Part shown: one piece after another, positions 47,189 through 58,552 of the stretch | Numbering within the stretch: position 1 is the stretch's first letter | Layout: the number at the start of each line of letters is the position of its first letter | Made by a program: the position numbers and the translations under genes | NCBI RefSeq assembly: GCF_964355755.1 | Contig: NC_092678.1 | Location: forward strand, 15,472,922 to 15,536,921 | Direction of reading: 5' to 3' | DNA from: Antedon mediterranea | Taxonomy: Eukaryota > Echinodermata > Crinoidea > Comatulida > Antedonidae | Length of the DNA stretch: 64,000 nucleotides | Notes under the pieces: generated by a model | Databases searched by the model: none | Seen by the model: only the letters and a program-made list of their open reading frames with translations | Told to the model about the DNA's origin: nothing

Positions 47189-49208
47189 CTAGAATTCTTT
47201 TTAAAAACATCTCGGAATACTTGATAGAAATTTTCTTTTGAATATGTATTGACGCTTGGGACGTCATCCTCAAACTGAGGATCAACACTATCGTATGACT
47301 TTCTTTTGGTTGGGTTGCCAAGGATATCATATGCTGTGAAAAAGAAAATCTAAATAAAAATGTTGCATAAATAATAAATACAAAAACAATCTTAAAAGAA
47401 GGTGGATGTATTTTTATTTAAGTAGTGAGACAAAACACGAATCAAATAGGTATATTAAAGCTCTGTCTACACTATCAAACTTTATGTGACAAAAAATATG
47501 ATGTGCATGTGCATATAAAGACATGATGATGTCATCAATACCATATTTAAGCATTTTATTTTCACTATCATATTTTAGGTATATCACACTTTTTGTCACA
47601 TCAATTTTCATAGTATAGACAGAGCTTTATACATCTTCAGTATTATTTAGTAAGCAAAAGTTTTAATTGTTTGTAGTAAAATAAAGTAAGGTGTATAGCA
47701 TGGTATAAACTTGGATCTCCATTAAAAACCACTCAGTGAAAGTCAACTACTATGTATTCGTCAATGAATACAATTACTTGCAACCGTAAGTAATTGTATT
47801 TCATTTTTTATAACTTATTTTTCAATAATAATACACCACTATTTATTTCATTAGCTGTTTTGAGCTTTGTAGTGAGCATTATTATGTTGTTTCTAAGAGC
47901 AAGAATTAACATGACTAGCTTTTAAAATGAAGGATATAAATTTGATTTAAATAAATTTTTAGTTTACTTGCTAATTATGTTATTTAATAAAAATAATATT
48001 AATAAAATAATAATATGGATATATTTGGAAATAATGAAAATAAACTGCTACCTTTTGTGATACATGTGAAGTAATCATCATCTTCACTGACTTGCACAGT
48101 GCCTTCAAGTTTCTTTCATTTATCTGGGTGATGTTTTAACACTTTATGTTTATCTGAAAATATAATAAAGTACATAAAGTACAACTCATTACAGAATCAT
48201 GAGTTAGCATCAAAAAGTAAATAAATATATCCAACCATTAATACATTTTAATAATATATAAAAAATTGATAAACAATATAAAAAATAAAATTAGGAATTG
48301 AAATTTTTAGACAATCATGAATAAGTATTAAAGTGCAACTTACCAACCAATCATGAATAAGTATTAAAATGCAATTTATCAGTCAATCATGAATAAGTGT
48401 TCAAGAGAATAAGTATTAAAACACAATCAAATGCATCACAGTTTTGAAAATTAAGTAAATCAGTAAAATGTATTAAACACTAATGAATTTCTAGTAACTT
48501 ACATGCTTTCTTAATGTCATCCACAGAGGCTCTATACCTTAGCTTAGAGAGGCCTAAAACAGCATAGTGGTCTTGGTCCTGTATCAATAAAGATTTAACT
48601 AAATAACTAACAATATGAATTTCTATTAAGAAACTATCAACTTGTGACCACTGAGGACTGACAACCAATCTAGGTCAGGTCAATCACCTGGACCTAGAAA
48701 CTATAAAGCCAGTGACAATGTGAGGAGCGAGGACACACGAACTGACATGGCAAAGTTTGGTTGTCGGTCGTCGCAAATCATATGCTCCCTAGGCCTAGAG
48801 TGTCTCTAGGATGTTGGGGAAAGTGAGTAGGGGATCTATCCAAGTCACAAAAATGCTTTTATCATCTTTCTAAAATTGGGAAGCTTTATGGTAAAAGAAA
48901 TCTAAATACATGTGACCGCGGATTTGAACACTATTCCTGGGAATGGTAGCCAAGAGATGCAATCTCACTCACTCACAGTATTTTATATTTTTAAACCATT
49001 TTTGTAGCACTTTTATACCTTCCAATCTTTTGGATTTAGTGTCTTAAGCATAGTGTCATCTTCTTCGTCGAATATCGTTTCCTCTTCTTCGTCAGATGAG
49101 CTACTGGATTGTACAGATTCATTGTGCGATAGTGAGTCTATTGGGACGAGGTTGAGAGAATGCCTCATACTGTACCACCTGCCTACTGGTTCAATTTTAA
49201 CATCGGAC
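47189..49208 (-). pseudogene. DNAJC2: DNAJC2 pseudogene, N-terminal and J-domain exons
   Basis: Exon 49019-49208 encodes VKIEPVGRWY, an acidic serine-rich stretch, and MLKTLNPKDWK. Exon 48503-48578 begins DQDHYAVLGLSKLRYRAS, the start of the J domain. Exon 48052-48153 carries VLKHHPDK, immediately followed by TGA, and then DDDYFTCITK. Exon 47189-47333 gives AYDILGNPTKRKSYDSVDP and ends in NSR. Exon phases agree from one to the next, and each piece aligns with the known order in vertebrate DNAJC2. Apart from the nonsense codon the sequence is little damaged, so inactivation looks fairly recent, or the stop could be a sequencing error. Confidence 0.85.
47459..47626. mobile_element. MITE with AGCTCTGTCT ends, in a DNAJC2 intron
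   Basis: 168 bp. Left end AGCTCTGTCTACACTATCAA, right end ATAGTATAGACAGAGCT. The central part has further symmetrical words (TTTTGTCACATCA against TGTGACAAAAA). The outer context is compatible with a TA duplication. Confidence 0.75.
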
Positions 49209-49430
49209 CTGAAAATAATACATTTTCGCATGATTTAAGATTTCAACAATCTGATTAACAAAGGATGAAAATGTTAAGATTATTATATGATAGGCCTATA
49301 CCTTTACTAGCTAGGCCTATACAATATTATTTTTAGGCCTTCAGAGTCCTAGCTAGGACAGGTCTAATAAATAGTTATCGGCTATACTGTAAAAATACAT
49401 CTATTCTAGGCCTATCCTATACTAATAATG

Positions 49431-50202
49431 GGGATATGACCGGTTGGGCCGCCGACAAGTTGAGCCGCCGGTGATTTCTATGAAACGCCCAGTGCATGCG
49501 TCTTTTACGACATTTCGCGTAGTGATTAGGATGGTGTCCTAGTACATAAGTTCATGGTCTTGGTTTATTGTGTCATGAAAATAAATAATATATAATTACA
49601 TATTATAATTAACAACACAGCAAAGGAAAGTAGTAATATTTAATAATGTAATTGTTTTTAATCTTTCGAGGAAAAAATTCAGTGCACTCATAATTTTTCT
49701 CGCCGCGTGTAGGCCTATTACGTAAAGTCACGTTGTCCTCTCTCAGGACTAATTAATACTAATAAGAGTATTAACATTCTTCGAATGAGGTTAAATAAAT
49801 ATTATTTTTTATTTACTAATCTTTTAATATCATATTTTATTGAATTTTACAATGTTAATACACCAAATATTTTACTAAAAAACGTGATTTTATGTAATTA
49901 TTTTACCGAAAAATGGAGTAAGCCTACCTAGTTGTTTACGTCATTTTTGGCTAAAAACGATCACTTTCGGTGATGTTTTATATTTTGGAATCTACAAGCC
50001 AGATTTTCATAATTATTTCTTTAATTATAATATTTAATAATAATATATACTAAAAACCATGATATATAAACTTTTGAATATACGTCGATCCCTAATATAA
50101 ATTGAACGAGCACCGGCGAAAGTTAGCATTTGGCGTTCCATAAAAAATAACGTTTTTCTGGTGGCGGCTCAACTTGTCGGCGGCTCAACTTGGCCTAATC
50201 CC
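49431..50202. mobile_element. 772-bp hAT-like non-autonomous element
   Basis: Flanked by the 8-bp repeat TAATAATG (49423-49430 and 50203-50210). The ends are inverted and about 48 bp long, sharing GCCGCCGACAAGTTGAGCCG; the phrase AAGTTGAGCCGCC occurs twice in the right end. The interior is AT-rich without a frame. An 8-bp duplication is usual for hAT-type transposons. It lies in the presumed first intron of the DNAJC2 pseudogene. Confidence 0.85.
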
Positions 50203-50849
50203 TAATAATGTATTGTGTGTAGAAGGTTCGTGTAGAAGGCCTACTAGCCTGACATAGGGAGGGCCGCCTAGTTAGCTATACCACTGAACTCCCTGGCTTA
50301 TTACTGGCCTAGAGATAGGCTTTAGTAGCCAGGCCTTAGTACTAGTAGGCCCAGAGGCTGGTAGGCCTAGGCTATATGGCTAGCAGGGAATAATTTCGCC
50401 AGTGTATGTAGCATAGCAAAAAGCTATACAAAACAACAATATTGCTACACATTTCTAAAATTGTGTAGCAAAAAATACAATACAAAACATGTTTCTTGAC
50501 TCAAAAATCAGTTTGATTAGCAATTTTGCTAAACAAAATTACAAAATGAAATTTTTCCCTGGCTAGGCTAGTTGCCGCCTACTAAAAAACCCTACATAGC
50601 ATAGCCTATAGGCCTAGCCTAGCTAGGCCCAGCCAGGGCCTCGGCCTATGCCTAGCTACTGTAATATTAATGCCTAGGCATATTATGAATGTATGGTTTT
50701 ATTGTACTTATATAGTTAAACAACTCACATGGTAGTCTTCCATATACAATAGACTCAGGCTGATTGTTCTCGTTTAATAACATTTTAAGCTCCGTTTTTC
50801 CTCGTAAAAAAGTCTACCTTCACAGGTCCCACCAGCCAGAAGAGACACA

Positions 50850-51080
50850 CAGTTGTCGTATTCGATTTAGACTTTCACCGTTGAGTACAGTTTTTCCGTT
50901 GAGTACTTCTTTAACGGAGTATTTTGAGCGTTGAGATTGTTCTTAACGAAAAAGCTTTCGTTGTCAACGTTTTCTATTCGAATGACTTTCTGTTGAGCAC
51001 AAATTTACAATTCGAATACAAAAAGTACTCAACGAATCTTTACGTTGAAAACGAAAGTTCCCAATCGAATACGACAATTG
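50850..51080. mobile_element. 231-bp MITE with CA(G/A)TTGTCGTATTCGATT ends
   Basis: Left end CAGTTGTCGTATTCGATT, right end AATCGAATACGACAATTG. ACAC lies on both outer sides. The interior has further weak inverted words (GTTGAGTACTTC, AAGTACTCAACG). The 60-codon frame inside is not treated as a gene. Confidence 0.8.
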
Positions 51081-51289
51081 ACACATGTTGTCAAAAACAG
51101 CAATAGCACCCTCAAGAACGTGAAAATGTATACCATACCAAAGATCTCAAAGCAGCTACTCTATCAATAGTGTAGGCCACTATGTAATATTCGTGTCATT
51201 TTTTTGTTAAAAGCAAAATTCCAGCTGATTTAGTGTCTTTAGGATGTAAAGTAATAAAAAAAATATGTTGCCATTTTTTTAAAAAAGCT

Positions 51290-51690
51290 TAAGGGTGTCA
51301 AATCCAAGATGGCCGCCAATACGTAAAATATCCAATAAATGTACCATATTGGACAAAACAGCCATTATGAATAACATTTTAAGTTCATATGGGTTCTCTG
51401 CTGTATAAGAATTATTATAAACCTATATTCATTAGTATTCTGACATTTTGAATTTCAAAATGGCCGCCATTTTTTAAAAATTGATTAAATCTCTTATTAA
51501 AACATGTGCAAGTTATGACGTTGATTGAAATCACATAAAATGATAGGCCTATGACAACAACATTGGTGATTAACACAAAATGGCGGCCATTTTGAATTTT
51601 AAAATGGCCGCCATAAATTTCTTAAGTTAAATAAAATTAGATTGAAATACACAAAATGATAATGCTTATGACAACAACATGGTGAGTAAC
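51290..51690. repeat. Cluster of ATGGC(G/C)GCCAT motifs and direct repeats
   Basis: Words such as AAGATGGCCGCCA, AAAATGGCCGCCATTTT and AAAATGGCGGCCATTTTG recur. A unit of roughly 125 bases containing ATGACAACAACAT and GTGATTAACACAAAATG is repeated twice (about 51535-51690). Non-coding. Confidence 0.6.
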
Positions 51691-51699
51691 ACAAAATGT

Positions 51700-52260
51700 T
51701 GACCATCAGGAGGTCTACAGTACTGACAGTACACTTCTTCATATTAGAACATCTCATAAACTTCTTCAGTTAAATGACAACTAACTCTGCCAAAGTCCTT
51801 CAATGAAATATTTCTAATCTTGAATGCGATACAATAAGTTGACCTTCCTTCGTTCTCTACTACTGTGTCCATCAAACTTCCACAGACTGATCTGCGTTCC
51901 CAACAACCTTGTTCAGAAACAAATTGGCAAAATAACTGAAATACCTCATTTCACCGGCAAATAATCTCTATAGGAGTCCTCTTTTACTTTGATAAGTTTG
52001 TGACCTGTATTCACCGTCATATATATTTTTTGCCAATATTTGTCTTTTTCTTAGGATCCCATATATACAGTTTGCCTTCTACAAGACTTTTACCAATGCC
52101 TCAAACATTTTCTGTCCAATTTCATCATGCAATGGCCAACAAACACCTTTGTGCGAATTGCAACATTCTTCATTATTCGGGATATCATCTCCCTTTAAAT
52201 ATGTTAACTAGATTTGCCAGCTCTGATGAAATCATTAATTTGTGTTATTCCAATTATACC
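51700..52260 (-). pseudogene. Degraded coding sequence of unknown family
   Basis: The minus strand shows successive protein-like pieces in changing frames: GQKMFEALV, EGKLYIWDPKKKTNIGKKY, TVNTGHKLIKVKEDSYRDYLP and FSYFANLFLNKVVGN, separated by stops and frameshifts. Amino-acid composition and base use look more coding-like than the surroundings. I do not recognise the family. It may be host-gene or transposon debris. Confidence 0.3.
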
Positions 52261-52329
52261 ACGCTCAATGACCCTGATCAATTGATGTAAATCCAGCAAG
52301 TCCCACACATACCCCAGTCAAGACATGAT

Positions 52330-53810
52330 ATAAACCACATATCACTATGATATCAGAAACATCTCACACGACTGATATCGTACATGTGATACAATTAAGA
52401 TATCAGTCTGATATCAAAAACTTTTCACACTAATGATATCATACACATGATACAACTCAGATATCAGTCTGATATCAAAAAATTCTCACAGTAATGATAT
52501 CAAACAATATGATATAATTGAGATATCATTCTGATATCACAAACTTATCACACTTTGATGTCATACAATATGTTAAAACTCAGATATCAGTCTGATATAA
52601 GAAACTTATCACACTTTGATATCATACAATATGATATAACTAAGATATCAGTCTGATATCGGCAACTTCTCACACAATGATATCATACAATATGATATAA
52701 CTAAGATATCAGTCTGATATCGGCAACTTCTTACACAATGATATCATACAATATGATATAACTAAGATATCAGTCTGATACCGGCAACTTCTCACACAAA
52801 TGATATCATACATTATGATATAACTCAGATATCAGTCTGATATCGGCAACTTCTCACACAATTATATCATACAATATGATATAACTAAGATATCAGTCCG
52901 ATATCGGCAACTTCCTAGACAAATGATATCATACTTATGATATAACTCAGATATCAGTCCGATATCGGCAACTTCTCACACAAATGATATCATACATTAT
53001 GATATAACTCAGATATCAGTCTGATATCGGCAACTTCTCACACAATTATATCATACAATATGATATAACTAAGATATCAGTCTGATATCGGCAACTTCTT
53101 AGACAAATGATATCATACTTATGATATAACTCAGATATCAGTCTGATATCGGCAACTTCTTACACAAATGATATCATACTTATGATATAACTTAGATATC
53201 AGTCTGATATCGGCAACTTCTTATACAAAATGATATCATACTTATGATATAACTAAGATATCAGTCTGATATCGGCAACTTCTTACACAATGATATCATA
53301 CAATATGATATAACTAAAATATCAGTCCGATATTGGCAACTTCTCACACTAATGATATCATACAATATGATATAACTAAAATATCAGTCCGATATTGGCA
53401 ACTTCTCACACTAATGATATCATACAATATGATATAACTTAGATATCACTCTGATATTGGCAACCTCTCACACAATGATATCATACAATATGATATAACT
53501 AAGATATCAGTCTGATATCGGCAACTTCTTACACAAAGATATCATACAATATGATATAACTAAGATATCAGTCTGATATCAGCAACTTCTTACACACTGA
53601 TGATATCATACAATATGATATAACTCAGATATCAGTCTGATATCGGCAACTTCTTACACAATGATATCATACAATATGATAGAACTGGGATATCAGTTTG
53701 ATATCGGCAACCTCTCACACAATGATATCATATACATAATATAATTTAGATAGGCCTATCAGTCTATCAGAAACTTCTCATACTAATGATAATACAATGA
53801 TATAATTCTG
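52330..53810. repeat. 61-bp GATATC-rich satellite, about 24 units
   Basis: The unit contains GATATCGGCAACTTCTCACA, ATGATATCATACAATATGAT and ATAACTAAGATATCAGTCT. The spacing of GGCAACTTC is 61 bases in the central region. Each unit has several short dyads (GATATC, ATGATATCAT, ATCAGTCTGAT), so both strands read alike. The edges are more diverged than the core. Confidence 0.92.
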
Positions 53811-53821
53811 ATATGAAACTT

Positions 53822-54065
53822 TAACAGCGTATTCTAAACGTTGATTCAACGTTGAAATAACATTGTCTTTCTAACTACTAACCTTTTACGTTTATTTATC
53901 AATGTTAATTTAACGTTGAAAAAATGTTCAAATTTAGTTGACATTTTTGTCAAAAAAGGTTGAAGTTATGTAGTGTTTTTAACCAACTATTATGTTTGTT
54001 TGTTTATCAGTGTCATTTTAACGTTAATTTAACGTTGAAATTCATTTGACAATTTTGGTTAAAAT
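53822..54065. repeat. Degenerate AACGTTGA repeat cluster
   Basis: Repeated variants of TTAACGTTGAAAT and TCAACGTTGA, roughly every 30-60 bases. Related words also fill the last 300 bases of the window. Confidence 0.5.
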
Positions 54066-55765
54066 GACACCATGGTTTTATATATTATACAGTATTTGTT
54101 TTAATACAAATGTTCTACATATAGTAGGCCTAATGTATAAAAACTATAGCCTATACCAGTTGTATTGAATCAAAATGACCTTTCACGCAAGATCAAATTT
54201 CATAAGATACAAGCTTGTCATTGGTTGGTTTCATTTTGATACACTTTTTAAACTGTTGTCAGTTGCTTGGTGTTGATGGTGGTGGTGTTGAGACAAAGAC
54301 TCATCTTTTTGATAATTGTAAATACAGGTAAGAAAACAATCTTGTTTTTATTTAGTAATCTACTAATTTATAAGCTTAGTCCTTACAGTTTAACTAGTTT
54401 ACAATAATAACTATAGCCTTAGTTCACTTGGCTTGTGTTGTGATAATAAGAAACTAACTAGAGCCTGGCAGGGTGCTGAACTCAACTGTATTATAATTAC
54501 TGGATACTATGCCAAGGATAACTCCAGTACTTTTTATGAAGGTTATAAAATGGTATGTTGTAGGCCTGGCTAGGCTGTCTGCAGCTCCTATAAACACATG
54601 CTAGGTATCACAGCTATACAATACACTCACTCACTTTCTTTTTTTTCAGATGTAGGCCTATAGCCTAGTAAGTAGCTAAGTAGGCCATAACAAGCCATTA
54701 CTTAGCTAGAAAAGACAGCAATGGAATAATAACTGTTTTAATACAGTTAACTGTAATATCTTCTGATATACGTTAACGGTTGTTTTACATTAAAAGGAGT
54801 AATACACTGATACTGTTGAATGTATATGAGCTTTATTGAATTGAACTAATTTTGCTTGTCCGAAGACTGGAGAGAATATAATAATCTATTAACTGTTCAC
54901 TGAGTTGGTATATTGTGGAATTTATAATTGTTCTAATGGGATTTCTAACGGGAGTTACTACAGTATAAACAAGTGTTGCTGTCCAGTGGTCCGATTTGCC
55001 CTAGCTTTCACTGAGGTGAAGGTGATGTGACATGATGTGCATCTAAACATATACAGATGACCATTGAGATAATATCTAATATGGGATGATCAATGATTTC
55101 AGAAATAAAAGGTTGGTATAGTGCTTAACTCATTGACTTGATAATATGTTGTGCAATAATTATTACACTGTTAATATTATTTATATTCATTTATAATTTG
55201 AGACTTTATATAGTGATTGTGTACATTATTTATCTAAGTACAGTACTACATATTGAACTATTTATAGACCATACATAACTTTTAAAAGTAAGTACTGTAG
55301 CCCAATGCTTATTATAAATACGAGATTAAATTATCTATTTTCAACATATAATGTGGTTGGAATCTATAACTATTAACTTTAAATCTGTTAAAAAATGTTT
55401 AAATTTTAAACATATTACTGACCAAACTCTGTAGTTTTTCATAAAATAATAATTTTAAAATAGTTTTAAGTCCTTTTTCTAGGTACTACATATTGAACTA
55501 TGTATAGGCCTATGTAGATGTTTAGTAAAATCTGTAGCCCAATTCTTATGATGCTGTGCTGCACCCTGATCTCACTCAAGATATAAGTGTACAGTACTGT
55601 ACACAATTAAAGCTAGAAATGCTTTAGTCCTGTGAGTGGCCCGGATCTCGGCGAATTAGATTTGCTTTTGAAAGGGGGGTGGCACATATTTCTCAAATTG
55701 GGTAGTGCAATAACTGATTTTTTAATAAAATGAAATATAATATATTATTTATTTTGCTGTTGCAG
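54066..55765. other. AT-rich stretch without a supported gene
   Basis: No clear frame. Several TAGGCCTA words. A possible donor (AAATACAGGTAAG at about 54322-54334) could belong to a transcript with the candidate exon at 55766, but nothing else links them. Confidence 0.45.
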
Positions 55766-55956
55766 CTACAGTGAAACACTTCCACAAGGATGACAACATA
55801 AAAGTGAAGAGGGGAAAGGAGTACATCAATACAACAGTAAAAATGGAAGCCGGAAAACAGATGGAGGTTTTTCTTTCAAATGCTGCGAGCAGAATTAAAA
55901 GAAAAGCAGCCCCACCAACTCCAAGACACACATGGAACTACTATTTTTTTAAATAA
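55766..55956 (+). CDS. Candidate terminal exon, unknown protein
   Basis: Starts after a good acceptor (TATTTTGCTGTTGCAG) and encodes about 63 residues in the frame ending at 55956: TVKHFHKDDNIKVKRGKEY, then KMEAGKQMEVFLSNAASRIK and a proline-rich APPTPRHTW. It is strongly basic and not recognised. Base composition is clearly less AT-rich than the flanks, which favours real coding sequence, but an antisense frame of similar length also exists. No upstream exon was identified with confidence. Confidence 0.3.
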
Positions 55957-56239
55957 CATAATTATAACTCCGCTTTAACCACGTGCCGTAGATCCGATAA
56001 AATATACCAACAAACCAACATAGAATAACAACTTTTTTCAGCTTCCTTTTTAATTTTAATAGACACTTTGCTTACTAGTTTTTGTTTTAATCAAGATTTT
56101 AAAATAGCTTGTAATAATAAAATGTTACTTGCCTATTATTACATTACTTGTATTGGTTTATTTATGACTCGCGGTATGGGGAGGATCATGTTATTGAGAG
56201 TGTAAAATCTAGTCCGCAAGAATAGGCACTAAATCAAGG

Positions 56240-56460
56240 ATATTTCTATGGTATATTTATTATTGTTAAGCTCACAGCGATCTCACCATGATCTCCTATG
56301 ATTATTTATTATAATTATCTCATGGCGACCTCATCAGGATCTCATTGTGATCTTACCATGATCTCATTAGTATCTCATGGCGATCTCACTGTGATCTCAT
56401 TATTATCTCATGGCGATCTCACCATGATCTCCTCATTATCTTCATGGTGAGATCTCACCA
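56240..56460. repeat. Imperfect GATCTCA-type short tandem repeat
   Basis: Repeats of CTCATGGCGATCTCACCATG variants (unit about 20-25 bases). The unit is partly self-complementary through CATGGCGATCTC and GAGATC words. Confidence 0.75.
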
Positions 56461-56945
56461 TGATCTAATTTTATGATATCAATTGCTGATATCACTTTGG
56501 TATCTATTTGTGATTTCAATATGATATCATAATTGATCTCTTGAATATCTCATAGGCTGACATCAATGTAGAGATCGCCATGAGATCATTCTATGATATC
56601 AATTGCTGATATCACTCTGGTATCTATTTGTGATTTCAATATGATATCATAAGTGATCTCTCAAATATCTCAGAGGCTGACATCAATGTTGAGATCAACA
56701 TGAGATCATTCTATGATATCAATTGCTGATATCACTCTGGTATCTATTTGTGACTTCAATATGATATCATAAGTGATCTCTCAAATATCTCAGAGGCTGA
56801 CATCAATGTTGAGATCGCCATGAGATCATTCTATGATATCAATTGCTGATATCACTCTGGTATCTATTTGTGATTTCAATATGATATCATAAGTGATCTC
56901 CCAAATATCTCAGAGGCTGACATCAATGTTGAGATCAACATGAGA
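56461..56945. repeat. 120-bp tandem repeat, four units
   Basis: ATGATATCAATTGCTGATAT recurs at exactly 120-base spacing (phrases at about 56472, 56592, 56712 and 56832). The unit also contains TTGTGATTTCAATATGATAT and GAGGCTGACATCAATGTTGA. It differs from the 61-bp satellite but shares its GATATC richness. Confidence 0.9.
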
Positions 56946-57273
56946 TCACTATGAGATCAAATTCTTACCTGGGACATGTCCTCTCATATACATATATAGG
57001 GATATAGTTTAACCACATCATTTAGAATTCGTCGACTCTCTGTATTCAAGTTAATATCTTTATGATCAGCCTCTTTAAAACAAAATGATACTTAAACTTA
57101 GAATCTCTTTTTTCTCTGTCTGCATTTGTAGAAGCAAGTTGTAGAGAGAAAGCAGAATTAGTGTGCTTCTGTCCTTTAGAGATGTTTTCCATTTAAGATA
57201 TTTGTGTCACTGGTTGTATACCGTAGGTAATACAAGTTCAGTTTCAACAAAAGCACTTGCCTCAACACTATTT

Positions 57274-57610
57274 TCACAATGATACATGTCCAAAAGCCAT
57301 ATAGTTCACCGGGTCGACATAATAATTGCTTTTTGATGTCATCTCTGTCCACCTCAACTCATCTCGGGCAAGAGTCATCACCAGGCATTCTTGTCTTTCC
57401 CTAGTACATGAGTTTGTATACCACAACCATGTGCACTCATCAAACCAGTGTATAATACTGGTCTGTCTGTACATATCTAATGAACTTGGTTGAGATTGTA
57501 GAAGATGAGAAGTAGGAGTTCATTCATTTACAAGGTTATTTATAGGCAGAGCTGTATCTGTATTTCTTTCAAGCTTCTGCCAAAAGTCGACAGATTTAAA
57601 ACTTACCAAC
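57274..57610 (-). pseudogene. Unidentified protein fragment with one internal stop
   Basis: On the minus strand the frame reads SFKSVDFWQKLERNTDT, then ALPINNLVNE followed by TGA, then continues in the same frame through SLDMYRQTSIIHWFDECTW, CTRERQECLVMTLARDELRW and YYVDPVNYMAFGHVS. It is rich in Trp, Cys and charged residues, unlike chance frames in this AT-rich DNA. I do not recognise the family. No splice sites are certain; a GTAAG-like site lies at the upstream edge. Confidence 0.35.
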
Positions 57611-58552
57611 CATACTGGTGACTATGGCCCTGAAGGTTCAGAAATTGAATTACATAGCAATAACGCATTTATTATTTAACATATTTATACAGGATTTCAC
57701 AATAAGGTATAAATGCACTTGTTTTATATTGTGGTCCTGTCTCCTTTCAAGTTTCAGTTTCATGAAAAGAAATGAGATCTGTAATTTAGAATCTATATAA
57801 TATATAAATTATGGTTAATTCTGACATAGGCGAGCACAATGGAAAACTTTGGAACAAATTTCTGCCTTGGATAAATACCTGAACTATCTTAGGTGTACCG
57901 CGAAATGTAAAACAGTTTTCACTATTACGATATTGTTCCATATTTCTATCTTAGGAATATTCTGATTCATTGGTAGATTTTCAACTCAATTTCAATTGTA
58001 CGCGGTCAAATTAACTTCCGCGGGTTCACGATGAGTTCACAGGTTCACCTTGCAACAACTACCTGGTTTCAGTTAAGTTGGTCGTTAGTGGCTATAGCTA
58101 TTTTATTTTTTTGTTTATTTTCGGATCAGACCGCGCGTGTGAAGGTACAGTAGTTAAAAAATAAAATCCCGACGATAGCCGAGTTTTATTGAGTAAGCTG
58201 GCAGGAATATCTGTAGGCTATCTGTGTCCCATTAGGGCCCATATTGCAAGCCGTCTAAAACATCTTCTTGGGCCGAAACGGCCTACACTGTCGCGGAAAA
58301 TAGTTTCAAAAGATGTTTAAATTAAATAATGTATTATGATGGTATTTATTTGAATAAACGCCTCCCCAATAAAACATCACTTTGAATAATAATCGCCTAC
58401 ACCGCCCCCTCCCCCAAGTAACCCTTTTCATCTGGCCAGACGCAACACATGGCATCTCTATTTCTGAACAACTCTGGATACTGTACGTTGTTTTTATTCA
58501 CATCATGAATTAGGGTTGCCAAATATGCGAATGCGAATTTAAGTAAAGGGCT

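Larger units (their letters stand above)
42833..50783 (-). pseudogene. DNAJC2: DNAJC2 (zuotin/MPP11-like) gene copy, internally deleted
   Basis: Exons on the minus strand, with GT/AG borders: 50729-50783 (candidate first exon), 49019-49208, 48503-48578, 48052-48153, 47189-47333, 45910-46010, 44974-45075, 44237-44388 and 42833-42889. DNAJC2 is a ribosome-associated J-protein with two C-terminal SANT domains, also reported to act on chromatin. Here the J domain and the two SANT regions are present, but the central region of about 300 residues (charged, ribosome-binding part) has no exon: 47189 and 46010 are only 1.2 kb apart and the gap holds a LINE. The HPD motif is followed by an in-frame TGA (48116-48118). 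The first exon is out of phase by one base. Introns are retained, so this is a duplicated, not a processed, pseudogene. Confidence 0.85.

Noticed and set aside
49053-49238. Plus-strand serine-rich frame
   Set aside because: Antisense of the acidic DNAJC2 exon at 49019-49208.
52000-52290. 96-codon plus-strand frame with a hydrophobic start
   Set aside because: The opposite strand carries more protein-like pieces; this frame is likely the antisense of that degraded sequence.
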